Of a DNA stretch of 64,000 nucleotides, positions 35,570-54,589 are shown in pieces (positions within the stretch are counted from its first letter, which is position 1; each line of letters opens with the position of its first letter). The translations under genes and the position numbers were made by a program. This DNA comes from Bacteroidales bacterium (lineage in GTDB: Bacteria > Bacteroidota > Bacteroidia > Bacteroidales > UBA3824): the NCBI GenBank assembly GCA_017541145.1, contig JAFXZT010000041.1, positions 1 through 64,000 of the forward strand. The letters are read 5' to 3'. The notes below the pieces were generated by a model. That model was given only the letters and a program-made list of their open reading frames with translations, ran no database searches and was not told the origin of the DNA.

Positions 35570-37600
35570 CTACCAACCAGGGTTCTGTTGGAAACCTTCA
35601 GAATAATATGTCTGGTCTATAGGTAGAGGAAACAAATAGTGTGTTGCTGTGAAATTTCTCTTGAGAATTGGTTTAAGAGTATAACCTTTTACCTCTTCAT
35701 CGCGAGGATCGTACTTTTTCTTATTTTTATACTCGCTTTCAATATCCTCAATAACTCTTGTAAATTCAACTGAACACTTCTCTGTATAATCATAAACAGT
35801 GTTGTTAAGAACCTGTTTTTCAGTAAGCAAAAGCCAACGTTGAAGGTCGCAATATCTGAATCCTTCAAAAGAAAGTTCGCATGCACGTTCACGTCTAACT
35901 TCGTCCATGAATCTATGATTATTAGAAATATATTCAGTATTTACATGATTATTTTCACCATCACCACCTACAGGACCTGCACCGCATCTTGTTCTTACAG
36001 CATTGATTGCATCCAAAGCTGTGAGGCTGCATGTTGTAGCTGTTAAAGATGGAGAACCATAACCGGCTGACACAGCTTCTGCATACATCAAATAAATATC
36101 TGCAAGACGAACGTATGGAATATGACCAAAGAAGTTCATATATTCACACTTCTTATCAATGATGTTAGATGTGTGAGGAACAAGTTTCTGAATAAAATAA
36201 CCTGTTCTAGAACCGTTGATGTCATCCCTCATATTACCGCCGGTATACAAATTACAGTATTGATAAGGTCTGATAGCTTTGTTATCGTCAAGGATTTCAC
36301 CTGTAATATATTTAAAACCGTCAAATACAATATCATGATAGAAACGCGGGTCACGATCTTTCCAAGGATGTGTAGGATCAAAACCAGAGTTAGGATCATC
36401 AAGAGGAAGACCGTTAGCCATACCGTAAGCATAGTGAACATAGTTTGCTGTCGGCTGGTGAATAAGGTTATCACCTGTTACCATACCGCCAAACTTAGGT
36501 CCCCATACGTGAGCGTGCTGCCAAAGTGAATAGTCGCCGTTGTCACCGTTGCAGAGACATCTGAAAATAGCCTCATCGCCACCAGGCATCACATTACCGT
36601 CATGAGTATAGAAAATTTTAGAATACTCACCAAGGCTACCACCATTATCATGTTCATAAATATTGGTGTATTTAAACTGAGCAAGTTTGTATTGAGAAGT
36701 GCCAGCTTCTACAGAAGCAAGGATCTGACCAAATGCATCTGCTGCTTCTTTAGCAACTTCTTCATCATAATCATAAGTGTCACCACCTGTCTTAGCTCCT
36801 TGTTTTGCCATAGGACTTGCAAGCCAGAGAGCTGCTTTACCATAGTAAGCAAGAGCCATAGTCTTATTAATACGCAACTCGTTGCTACCTTTAGTATCAC
36901 GACCTACAGCAGTCTTATCCCAATTTTCAGGAAGTAACTCAGCAGCGGCTTTGAAATCATCTGCACATCTTCTAAGAGTTTGAGGATATGTCAATCTAGC
37001 CATATCAACCTTCTCTGTCGGTGCAAATGCTTTATCTACATAAGGCAAACCACCTACATAACATGCCATTTCAAAATGCCACCATGCACGGAAGAAAAGT
37101 AATTGACCACGCAATACATTTAATTCCTCTTGAGTACCGGAATAAGTTATTTCTCCGGATGCCACCTTTTCGATAGATTCCAAACCTACATTTGCAATAC
37201 GAATGGCATTCCACATATTGTTGTACAAACCGTTGGATTTCTGCACATCTCTATCTACATATTGACGTTTCAACCAACAAGGATTATTTTGATACCAACG
37301 TCTGAAGTCACCATTGTCAATATATGTAGTCATACGGGCACGCCCCATATCGTTACTATTAAAAAGCTCGTCTTCACCCCAGTTCCAACTAGGCGACCAG
37401 TTTGCAGCAAACTTATTAGGTATTTTTGAGTATATTTGTTCAACATATCCTTGGAAATTAGTGAAGTTCTTGAAAGCCTCAGTTTCCGAAATATCGGTAT
37501 CCGGAGCTTTGTCAAGATAATCTTCACAACTTGTCATCGACAAGCAAAGACCAACTCCCAAAAATATCTTGCTTAATTGTTTATATTTAATATTCATCAT
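35570..37600 (-). CDS. xusB: SusD/RagB-family nutrient-binding lipoprotein, first pair (XusB)
   Basis: Surface lid protein for the first SusC. The open frame extends to 37738 inside the SusC gene, but the double ATG at 37600/37597 gives a proper lipoprotein signal (MNIKYKQLSKIFLGVGLC, then SMTSC, Cys24 from the second Met) followed by EDYLDKAPD, the hallmark SusD N-terminus. Family segments include VLRGQLLFFRAWWHFEM (helix of the TPR bundle), YVRLADIYLMYAEAV and RRERACELSFEGFRYCDLQRW. Length is about 676 residues. It starts 10 bases after the SusC stop codon. Confidence 0.95.
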   Translation of the reverse strand: MMNIKYKQLSKIFLGVGLCLSMTSCEDYLDKAPDTDISETEAFKNFTNFQGYVEQIYSKIPNKFAANWSPSWNWGEDELFNSNDMGRARMTTYIDNGDFRRWYQNNPCWLKRQYVDRDVQKSNGLYNNMWNAIRIANVGLESIEKVASGEITYSGTQEELNVLRGQLLFFRAWWHFEMACYVGGLPYVDKAFAPTEKVDMARLTYPQTLRRCADDFKAAAELLPENWDKTAVGRDTKGSNELRINKTMALAYYGKAALWLASPMAKQGAKTGGDTYDYDEEVAKEAADAFGQILASVEAGTSQYKLAQFKYTNIYEHDNGGSLGEYSKIFYTHDGNVMPGGDEAIFRCLCNGDNGDYSLWQHAHVWGPKFGGMVTGDNLIHQPTANYVHYAYGMANGLPLDDPNSGFDPTHPWKDRDPRFYHDIVFDGFKYITGEILDDNKAIRPYQYCNLYTGGNMRDDINGSRTGYFIQKLVPHTSNIIDKKCEYMNFFGHIPYVRLADIYLMYAEAVSAGYGSPSLTATTCSLTALDAINAVRTRCGAGPVGGDGENNHVNTEYISNNHRFMDEVRRERACELSFEGFRYCDLQRWLLLTEKQVLNNTVYDYTEKCSVEFTRVIEDIESEYKNKKKYDPRDEEVKGYTLKPILKRNFTATHYLFPLPIDQTYYSEGFQQNPGW

Positions 37601-37610
37601 TTTTGTTTTT

Positions 37611-40600
37611 TTAGAAAGATAACTTAAAGCCGAAATTGAAACGCTTAACAGAAGGATAAGAAGCAGTCTGACCGCTATCGTTGATTTCACGATCGTCAGG
37701 AGTTCTTGTCCAGAGCCAAAGGTTGTTACCATTAACATAAACCTTAAGATAACTCATACCCAATTTCTTAATCCAACCGCCATTCCAGCTGTATGCCAAC
37801 TCAACATTCTTCAATCTGATGTAAGAACCATCATATGTATATTGAGTACCTGCATAATATGGAGTATTTTGAGATGCAAATCTCGGTGTTGTAAGATCAG
37901 CATTAGTATCATCCATTGACCACCAAGAAGCATAATCGTAAGCATTATCAAGCATATTGCCAAAAGAATTAAGACCAATATAACGAGATACATTAGTTAC
38001 ACCGTAAAACTGAACAAAGAAACTGAAACCTTTGTAATCAGCACCGATAGTAGCATTGTAAGTATTCTGAGGAGTTGTTGGATGTGCATAAGGTGCACTA
38101 TCCTCATTGTCAACAATACCGTCACCATTGAAATCTACGATGTAACGATCACCCGGAAGTCTAAATTGGTCATTTGAGTTATGTGCAGGACTACCATAAA
38201 CCTCATCATAGTTATTAAGGAATCCGGCATCAATATGACTTCTTGTCTGACCAATCTGATAACCTTTAGCTTTTTGATAATTTGGAAGACCTTCAATATC
38301 GTCTTTTTCTACAACCTCGTTTTCGTTGTGAGTCATATTGAAGTTACCCCAAAGTCTCAACTTGTTGGAAAGAAGACTCTTTTCTACTCTCACTTCTACT
38401 TCATAACCTTTGTTTTTTACTTCACCAAAGTTAAGTGTAGAAGGTGTTGCACCAAAATAATTAGGAATAGCACGTTGATCACCTTTCAAGATGATGTCAG
38501 TACGACGATCTCTAAATACATCAAAACTACCAGCCACCAAACCGTTAAACAAGTTGAAATCAAGACCGATGTCAACTTTTGTAACTTTTTCCCAGTGAAT
38601 TTGGTCGTTACCAATCTGTGATTGATAGAATGCCTGATACTTACTTTTTGTACGGTCAGCAGCATTCATATAAGCATTGCCGCCAAGTTTCCAAAGATCC
38701 ATGTAGAGGTAGTCAACATTAGGAATATTATCATCACCAATCTGACCAACTGATGTTCTTACTTTCAAGTTTTCAACAATATGTCTTTCAACTAAACCTT
38801 TCATGAAATTTTCACCGGAAATAAGCCATCCGATAGCACCTGAATTGAAGAATGCGAAACGATAGTCAGGACCAAATTTCTGAGAACCGTTGTATGCACC
38901 ATTGTACTCCAAAAAGTATTTACCTTTCCAATCATAAGTTACACGGAAAGCCCAATCCTCTCTGTTAATAGGAAGACCCGGACCATACGCATTTTGAGAA
39001 CGTGAAAACATAACCATAGAACCTACATTATGATCACCAAATTTACGGTTGTAATTACCTTGTACTTGGTAATAAAGTCTTCTGGAAGTATTGTAGTTAT
39101 TGATTTCACCATTACCGGTACTCCATTCAGGAGCATCGAAAAATCTGAAATGTTCAGGATTTGAGTTTGTAGTAGGTTTTGTAGCCTCTCCTGTCAAAGG
39201 ATTAATATATGTAGTAGCAGGATCGTTCCACATATCATTGATACCTCTGTTGTTTTCGAGGAAAGAGTTGTCCATAGAAACCAAACCTCTAAGGCTCAAA
39301 CCTTTTACCCACTTACCGAGATCTTGTTCAAGAATAAAGTCTGTATTAACCTGAGTGGTTGAAGTTTCAGCACTACCACCCAAAGCAAAAGCAACAGCTG
39401 AGTTAGCAAGGTTCTTATCATCAGGATAAATACCCCAAGTACCATCGCTATAACGCGGCAAGAATACGTCTGGAGGAGTAGAGAATGCAGAAGCAAATGC
39501 TTGACCTTGTTGCCAAGTATCACCGCTATAATGCATATGACGCCATGGAATATGACGAATACCGTTAGAACCAGCAAGGTTAACTTTCAATACAGTAGAT
39601 TTTGTAATATTGAAGTCAAGGTTACTTCTAACATTGATACGTTGATAAGAGAATTCAGAACTATATGCACGACCGTTTTCAGGAATATCATAAAGGTCGC
39701 CTTCGTTTACATAGTCAACAGCAGCATAGTATCTTACGAACTTAGAACCACCACTAACATTCACATAAGCATTGTATGAAAGGGCAGCATCTTTAAAAAG
39801 ATAATCTTGCCAGTTAACATTCGGATAACGCTCACGCTGTTCAACGGAAGTCTGATTGCGATAATTATTAATAAACTCCTGAGAACGAATATAATTCCAA
39901 GCAGTAGGAGCAATAGCAAGTTCGTGTTCGATAACTTCATTACGAGCCATAAGAGCATCGTAAGAGTCCATCTTGCTAGGAAGTTTTGAAATTGCTTTCA
40001 AAGTTGTAGAAAAACCTGCATCAATTTTTGCAGATCCTTCTTGACCACGTTTTGTAGTAACAAGGATAACACCGTTAGCACCTTTCACACCGTAAACTGC
40101 GGTTGCAGATGCGTCTTTCAATACAGAAATAGATTGTACTGAACTGATATCCACACTACTCATAGAACGTTCAACACCATCCACCAAAACTAGCGGATCT
40201 GAGTTGTTCCAAGAACTCAAACCACGAATCTGAATCTTCGGATCTTCTTCGCCAGGCTGTCCTGAATTCTGTGTTGTAACAACACCCGGAAGGTTACCGG
40301 TTAAAGCAGCACCTACGTTGCTGATACCGCCGGCGCGCTCAAGCACTTTACCTGTCGTCTGGGTAATCGCACCTACGACAGAGGCTTTTTTCTGTTGACC
40401 GTAACCTACAATCACGATTTCCTCATGCTCAGCAGCCTGCTCGTGAAGTGCAACAGTTAAATTGTTTGATGCGGGCATTGTCATTGTTTCGTAACCGATG
40501 TACGAGAAAACTAGTTTCGCACCCTCATCAACGTTAAGTTGATACTTACCGTCCAAGTCGGTAATTGTTCCCGCTGTGGTACCTTCCACCAACACGGTAA

Positions 40601-40760
40601 CACCTGGGATTGGGTCACCGTTTTCGTCGGTAACCGTACCAGAAATCTGCCTGTTCTGCGCTTTTACTTGAAGCACGCCACAAAACAATGTCAGCAGCAT
40701 TGTTAAGACAGCAGCTTTAAGATAGAAAGCGTGTACCTTTCTTTTTAATTTGTTTTTCAT
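37611..40760 (-). CDS. xusA: SusC-like TonB-dependent transporter, first pair (XusA)
   Basis: First gene of the minus-strand xylan operon: an outer-membrane importer powered by TonB. The 1049 residues show a long signal peptide (about 1-35, ending VKAQ), a carboxypeptidase-regulatory-like domain (about 37-108, ISGTVTDENGDPIPGV), a TonB-box region EEIVIVGYG (113-121), a plug with LVLVDGVERSM and VLKDASATAVYGVKGANG, and a 22-strand barrel ending FNFGFKLSF. These are all standard SusC features. A full consensus promoter with an overlapping palindrome lies about 110 bases upstream. In related xylan degraders this is xusA, the most strongly xylan-induced gene of the cluster. Confidence 0.96.
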   Translation of the reverse strand: MKNKLKRKVHAFYLKAAVLTMLLTLFCGVLQVKAQNRQISGTVTDENGDPIPGVTVLVEGTTAGTITDLDGKYQLNVDEGAKLVFSYIGYETMTMPASNNLTVALHEQAAEHEEIVIVGYGQQKKASVVGAITQTTGKVLERAGGISNVGAALTGNLPGVVTTQNSGQPGEEDPKIQIRGLSSWNNSDPLVLVDGVERSMSSVDISSVQSISVLKDASATAVYGVKGANGVILVTTKRGQEGSAKIDAGFSTTLKAISKLPSKMDSYDALMARNEVIEHELAIAPTAWNYIRSQEFINNYRNQTSVEQRERYPNVNWQDYLFKDAALSYNAYVNVSGGSKFVRYYAAVDYVNEGDLYDIPENGRAYSSEFSYQRINVRSNLDFNITKSTVLKVNLAGSNGIRHIPWRHMHYSGDTWQQGQAFASAFSTPPDVFLPRYSDGTWGIYPDDKNLANSAVAFALGGSAETSTTQVNTDFILEQDLGKWVKGLSLRGLVSMDNSFLENNRGINDMWNDPATTYINPLTGEATKPTTNSNPEHFRFFDAPEWSTGNGEINNYNTSRRLYYQVQGNYNRKFGDHNVGSMVMFSRSQNAYGPGLPINREDWAFRVTYDWKGKYFLEYNGAYNGSQKFGPDYRFAFFNSGAIGWLISGENFMKGLVERHIVENLKVRTSVGQIGDDNIPNVDYLYMDLWKLGGNAYMNAADRTKSKYQAFYQSQIGNDQIHWEKVTKVDIGLDFNLFNGLVAGSFDVFRDRRTDIILKGDQRAIPNYFGATPSTLNFGEVKNKGYEVEVRVEKSLLSNKLRLWGNFNMTHNENEVVEKDDIEGLPNYQKAKGYQIGQTRSHIDAGFLNNYDEVYGSPAHNSNDQFRLPGDRYIVDFNGDGIVDNEDSAPYAHPTTPQNTYNATIGADYKGFSFFVQFYGVTNVSRYIGLNSFGNMLDNAYDYASWWSMDDTNADLTTPRFASQNTPYYAGTQYTYDGSYIRLKNVELAYSWNGGWIKKLGMSYLKVYVNGNNLWLWTRTPDDREINDSGQTASYPSVKRFNFGFKLSF

Positions 40761-40872
40761 AAAAAAATAGTTAAATATTTATTGTTTTTCAACCAGCTAA
40801 AATTAGAGAGAATGTTAATTAAAAATTATCATACATGTTACAATTAATAGTCTATTCGTTTCAAAAACCCCT

Positions 40873-40904
40873 CAAAAATATCAGATTTGTAACATGTAAC
40901 AAAT
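40873..40904 (-). promoter_or_regulatory. SusC operon promoter with overlapping palindrome
   Basis: On the minus strand TTTG (complement of 40900-40903), 19 bases, then TATTTTTG (complement of 40873-40880) is a full match to the Bacteroidota consensus. The spacer and -33 box coincide with the near-palindrome ATTTGTAACATGTAACAAAT (40885-40904, 18 of 20 symmetric). The leader to the start codon at 40760 is about 105 bases. The 553-base gap 40761-41313 also holds the direct repeats at 41150 and is otherwise AT-rich with no gene seen. Confidence 0.65.
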
Positions 40905-41149
40905 TCGATAGCTTGTTTTAACAAAAAATCAACATTCAATTAACAGTTAATTTTCCTTATAAAACGCCTACCAAATGGCTTCGAAATGCGGTTTTGTTGC
41001 ACTTAATTTAACATTCAAGTAAAACTCATCTCTCTACTAAAATCAATTTTTTTGCGATATTTTTGTTTTTTTAGTGTTAATATTCAGAATTTAGAATTTT
41101 TACAAACAACTTCGTTAAATCATACAATTATACCCCAATTTTATAAGGA

Positions 41150-41187
41150 ATTACGGATTTGTAGCACTAAATTACGGATTTGTAACA
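41150..41187 (+). repeat. Two direct repeats 21 bases apart upstream of GH10-CE1, candidate HTCS site
   Basis: ATTACGGATTTGTAGCA at 41150 and ATTACGGATTTGTAACA at 41171 differ by one base and are 21 bases apart. They lie about 45-80 bases upstream of a degenerate -7 region (ATATTTG near 41236), a typical place for an activator site. The core ATTTGTAACA also occurs in the SusC promoter palindrome and the CE6 repeats. Confidence 0.55.
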
Positions 41188-41304
41188 TCTATAAAAAAAG
41201 TTAAAATTTACCTAAGTAACAAATGAAATAATATTTGAAACACTAAGAATAAATTGTTTCAAGAAATTGGAATAACATTGCAACATAATTTTTTACCTAA
41301 ATAA

Positions 41305-43437
<2,133 letters not shown>

Positions 43438-43503
43438 ATAAAGATTAATTTTTTTCACTATTCCAAACAACAAATTTTTAGTTATATTTATTAGTAAAGT
43501 TAT

Positions 43504-43554
43504 GAGGCGCAGTGATGTATAGCTATTTTATACTGCGCCTCTTTTTTTTTTTTT
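43504..43554 (+). terminator. Strong Rho-independent terminator after GH10-CE1
   Basis: GAGGCGCAGT (43504-43513) pairs perfectly with ACTGCGCCTC (43532-43541), followed by 13 T. It makes the GH10-CE1 gene its own transcription unit. The remaining gap to 43818 holds a candidate -7 box (43698) and no gene. Confidence 0.9.
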
Positions 43555-43697
43555 AACATCTTTTTGTCCGTGGTAACTTTCATAATGAAAAACCGACGGG
43601 AAAATATCAACCTGAAATCAATTCTATTAAATCAAAAAAGAAATCCGAATACACAATAATATCAGTTTAAAAGGCTACAATCACCAAATAATTGAAT

Positions 43698-43705
43698 TAC
43701 ATTTG
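43698..43705 (+). promoter_or_regulatory. Candidate -7 box for the plus-strand debranching operon
   Basis: TACATTTG matches TAnnTTTG and is followed by GC, as in many Bacteroidota promoters. It is 113 bases before the GH43-CE1 start codon. A normally placed TTTG box is missing, which would suit an activated promoter. Confidence 0.4.
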
Positions 43706-43812
43706 CGTATCCCCCAAAAATGATACAAAAAAACAAATCATTGTAACCTATAAACAATATAAATTGCGACAATTTGGATATTTTTAACCTGATTTTTTTT
43801 TAATCCACTTAA

Positions 43813-46281
<2,469 letters not shown>

Positions 46282-46301
46282 CAACAATTTCTATTTAGTA
46301 T

Positions 46302-46375
46302 GTGGGATTGTCTAAAAAGGTGTAATGGAACGCTTCCATTCCTGCCTGCAAGTACTTGTAAAAGGACAATCTCAC
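46302..46375 (+). other. Intergenic structured RNA element (three-way-junction-like)
   Basis: GTGGGATTGTC (46302-46312) pairs with GACAATCTCAC (46365-46375) with one G-U pair, enclosing a hairpin AATGGAA-CGC-TTCCATT (46324-46340) and a second hairpin around TGCAAGTACTTGTA (46347-46360). No U-tract follows, so it is not a normal terminator. It may be a processing or stabilising element between the two GH43 genes. Confidence 0.5.
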
Positions 46376-46418
46376 TTACTTTTCCAAATTTATTTATTAC
46401 AATTACAAAAAGATATTA

Positions 46419-47426
46419 ATGAAAAAACACGGTTTAATTACATTATTTGCCGCTTGTATGTTGGCATCCTGCGCTACTCAAGAAGTAGACAACACCACAT
46501 TTACCTTCAACGGCAACCCTCTAATTCGCAACAAATTTACAGCCGATCCGGCACCAATGGTTCACAATGGCAGATTGTATCTCTACGTAGGACACGACGA
46601 ATATTACAACGGTCAGGATACAGCAGGAGGCGGCAAAGAATTCAATATCACAGAATGGCTTTGCTACTCAACAGCCGACATGAAAACATGGAAAGATCAC
46701 GGTTCGGTACTCCGTCCGGGACATTTTGCTTGGGCTGACACAATCACTCCGGGCGTTGGTACTGCTTGGGCGGCTCAAGTTGTAGAGCGTGACGGCAAAT
46801 TTTATTACTATTGCACAATGCAGGGTCAAAAACCATACAGCGGATATGCAATTGGCGTAGCTGTAAGCGACTCTCCTACCGGACCTTTCAAAGACGCAAT
46901 CGGCAAACCGCTGATTTGTGATACTATGACCAACAACGGTGCTCGCGGCTGGTGGAATGATATCGACCCGACAGTTTATATCGACAACAATCAAGCATGG
47001 TTGGCTTGGGGCAACGGTAAATGTTTTATCTCGAAACTGAAATCAAACATGATTGAACTCGACGGCGATATTGATACTTTGAAATTACCGAAATATATCG
47101 AAGGTCCGTGGCTTCACAAACACGGCGATACTTGTTATTTAACTTACGCATCAATGGGCAACAGACAAGAGGCAATTGATTATGCTACAGCACCTTCGTT
47201 TGAAGGTCCGTGGACTCATCAAGGTCAAGTAACCAACGAGGCTGAAAATAGTTTTACAATTCATCCGGGTATAGTGGAATTCAACGGTAAAAACTACTTA
47301 TTCTATCACAATGCTACAGCCACAATCGACAGCATTCACGGAGCTATCGGACGCAGAAGCGTTTGTTTTGACGAACTTACTTACACTCCGGAAGGTTTAA
47401 TGAACTTTGTAAATCAATCTAAATAA
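46419..47426 (+). CDS. GH43 family glycosidase, lipoprotein
   Basis: A single-domain GH43 of 335 residues, probably an arabinofuranosidase or beta-xylosidase. The lipobox is LASC (Cys18), followed by ATQE without the acidic surface signal, so it is likely anchored facing the periplasm. Catalytic acids are Asp43 (TADPAPM), Asp183 (DIDPTV) and Glu228 (YIEGPW), all at expected places. It has no CBM, unlike the two other plus-strand GH43 proteins with the same propeller type. The next gene begins 14 bases downstream, so the two are co-transcribed. Confidence 0.9.
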   Translation: MKKHGLITLFAACMLASCATQEVDNTTFTFNGNPLIRNKFTADPAPMVHNGRLYLYVGHDEYYNGQDTAGGGKEFNITEWLCYSTADMKTWKDHGSVLRPGHFAWADTITPGVGTAWAAQVVERDGKFYYYCTMQGQKPYSGYAIGVAVSDSPTGPFKDAIGKPLICDTMTNNGARGWWNDIDPTVYIDNNQAWLAWGNGKCFISKLKSNMIELDGDIDTLKLPKYIEGPWLHKHGDTCYLTYASMGNRQEAIDYATAPSFEGPWTHQGQVTNEAENSFTIHPGIVEFNGKNYLFYHNATATIDSIHGAIGRRSVCFDELTYTPEGLMNFVNQSK

Positions 47427-47440
47427 CAAACGCAATTAAG

Positions 47441-49302
47441 ATGTTAAGATTTGGGTTCAATTTTGGGATTGCAGTTATATTAACAGCAGCGATGTTGGAT
47501 AGCTGCAATCTTTTTAATAATAAAATATGTTCTTCTCCTGACAACAAAATCAGGATTGTTGCCGATTCGGGAAAATATTTCATAAAATATAACAGCAATG
47601 ATGTATTAACAATCAACAAATTAGGATACAAAGATACTATACTTCCCGAATTAAAATTTGTAGGAACAATCACCGACAAATACACGATGATTTCCGGCAA
47701 AAAGTCAAGATGTAAAAACCAAGGCAACGAATATTCTGCTAAATTAAGCGATAATATCGACTTGAATCTCAGGGTTTACAACAACGGCGTAGCTTTTCGC
47801 TATCATTTTCATGATATCAAAAAGCCAATCCCTGTTCCTCAAGAAATTACAAGTTTCAATATCAAAGAAGGCACCAACCGTTGGATGCAACAGTGGTGCG
47901 AATCTTACGAAGGATTTTTCCCGTATTCCAAAACCGCGAAACAGGAACCCGTTCCAAGTTTTTCGGGTATCAACAAATCAAAAGACGGTTACAATTGCCG
48001 TTGGGGTTATCCCGCTCTTATTGAACCGGTTAAAGATTGTTTTGTACTGATTTCGGAATCAGACGTTAAGGCTTACAACAGCGCGTCAAGCCTTTGGAAC
48101 GACAACAACGTGGAAACTTTTGAAGTACGTCCCGAAAAAAACGAAACTCTGATTTCCGGTGAATATTTCACACCGTGGCGCGTTGCAATAATCGGCAAAC
48201 TTTCTGATATTGTGGAAAGTACACTGATTACAGATTTGGCAGAACCATCAAAACTTGATGATATTTCATGGATAAATCCGGGCGTGGTTTCATGGATTTA
48301 CTGGGCTTACAATCACGGCAGCAACGATTACGACATCATTACAAAATATGTTGATTTGGCTGTTAAACTCAAACTTCCTTACGTGCTGATTGATGCCGAA
48401 TGGGACGAAATGAAAAACGGTAAAACTATCGAAGACGCTGTAAAATATGCCACTGACAACAATATTAAACCTCTGATTTGGTACAACTCTTCGGTTGGTT
48501 GGATCAACGGTGCGCCCGGTCCAAAATTTCGTCTCAACAAACCCGAAGACCGTGAAAAAGAGTTTGCTTGGTGCGAAAAGATTGGTGTCAAAGGTGTTAA
48601 AATTGATTTCTTTTCCGGTGATAATCAGATGAATATGAATTATTGCATAGAACTTTTGGAATCGGCGGCAAAGCATCATTTGACAGTAAATTTTCACGGT
48701 GCAACAATTCCGAGAGGCTGGCAAAGAACTTATCCGAATTTGCTTAGCACAGAGGGCGTTTACGGTGCGGAATGGTACAACAATGTTGCGACTTTTACCG
48801 ACAAGGCAGCTTGTCACAATGCAACTTTGCCTTTTACAAGAAATGTAATCGGACCAATGGATTATACACCGTGCGCTTTCTCGGATTCGCAGTACCCGCA
48901 TATCACAAGCAACGCTCACGAACTTGCTCTAACAGTGCTTTTTGAATCTGGGTTGCAACATATAGCAGACTCTCCGGAAAGTCTGTTGAGTCAACCACAA
49001 GAAGTTCAAAACTTTTTCGCAGAATTGCCCGCAGCGTGGGACGAAACACGTTTTGTAGCCGGTTATCCGGGAGAATACGCTGTTTTGGCTCGTAAAAAAG
49101 GCGATACTTGGTTTGTTGCCGGTATCAACGGAAAAGATTCTGAACAAAAAATTTCTATTAACCTTGATTTTATTGACAAAAAATCTGATATTCAGGCTTT
49201 CTACGATGGAGAAAACAAGGATTGGAAAATCGAAAAGATTACAATCTTACCTTACGAAATCAGTTGCAAGGCTCACGGAGGATTTTTATTTGTAATTAAA
49301 TA

Positions 49303-49303
<1 letters not shown>
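47441..49303 (+). CDS. GH97 retaining alpha-glycosidase, lipoprotein
   Basis: A 620-residue GH97 enzyme. The signal ends LDSC (Cys22) followed by NLF, so it is probably periplasm-facing. The N-terminal beta-super-sandwich (about 30-275) leads into a barrel with WAYNHGSNDYD-type loops. The likely nucleophile is Asp389 in GVKIDFFSGD, the pattern of the retaining GH97 branch (alpha-galactosidase and beta-L-arabinopyranosidase, as in BT1871 and BT3664), not the inverting alpha-glucosidase branch typified by SusB. Glu438 (STEGVYG) is in the region of the second catalytic acid. Its stop overlaps the start of the GH31 gene by one base, so the two are tightly coupled. Confidence 0.9.
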
Positions 49304-54526
<5,223 letters not shown>

Positions 54527-54539
54527 AAAAAAATAACTC

Positions 54540-54568
54540 AACAGAGGATTCAACCGGAGTCCTCTGTT
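54540..54568 (+). terminator. Short intercistronic hairpin
   Basis: AACAGAGGA (54540-54548) pairs perfectly with TCCTCTGTT (54560-54568) between the CE6-GH97 and GH43-CBM6 genes. It is followed by ACATTTT rather than a U run, so it may be an attenuator or an mRNA end-protecting stem within the operon. Confidence 0.5.
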
Positions 54569-54589
54569 ACATTTTAAAATCAAAAGATT

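Noticed and set aside
37601..37738. N-terminal extension of the first SusD ORF
   Set aside because: It lies inside the SusC gene end. The double ATG at 37597-37600 gives the usual SusD lipoprotein start.
46302..46375. Possible tRNA, from length of 74 bases and cloverleaf-like pairing
   Set aside because: No T-loop consensus, no proper anticodon arm and no discriminator/CCA context.
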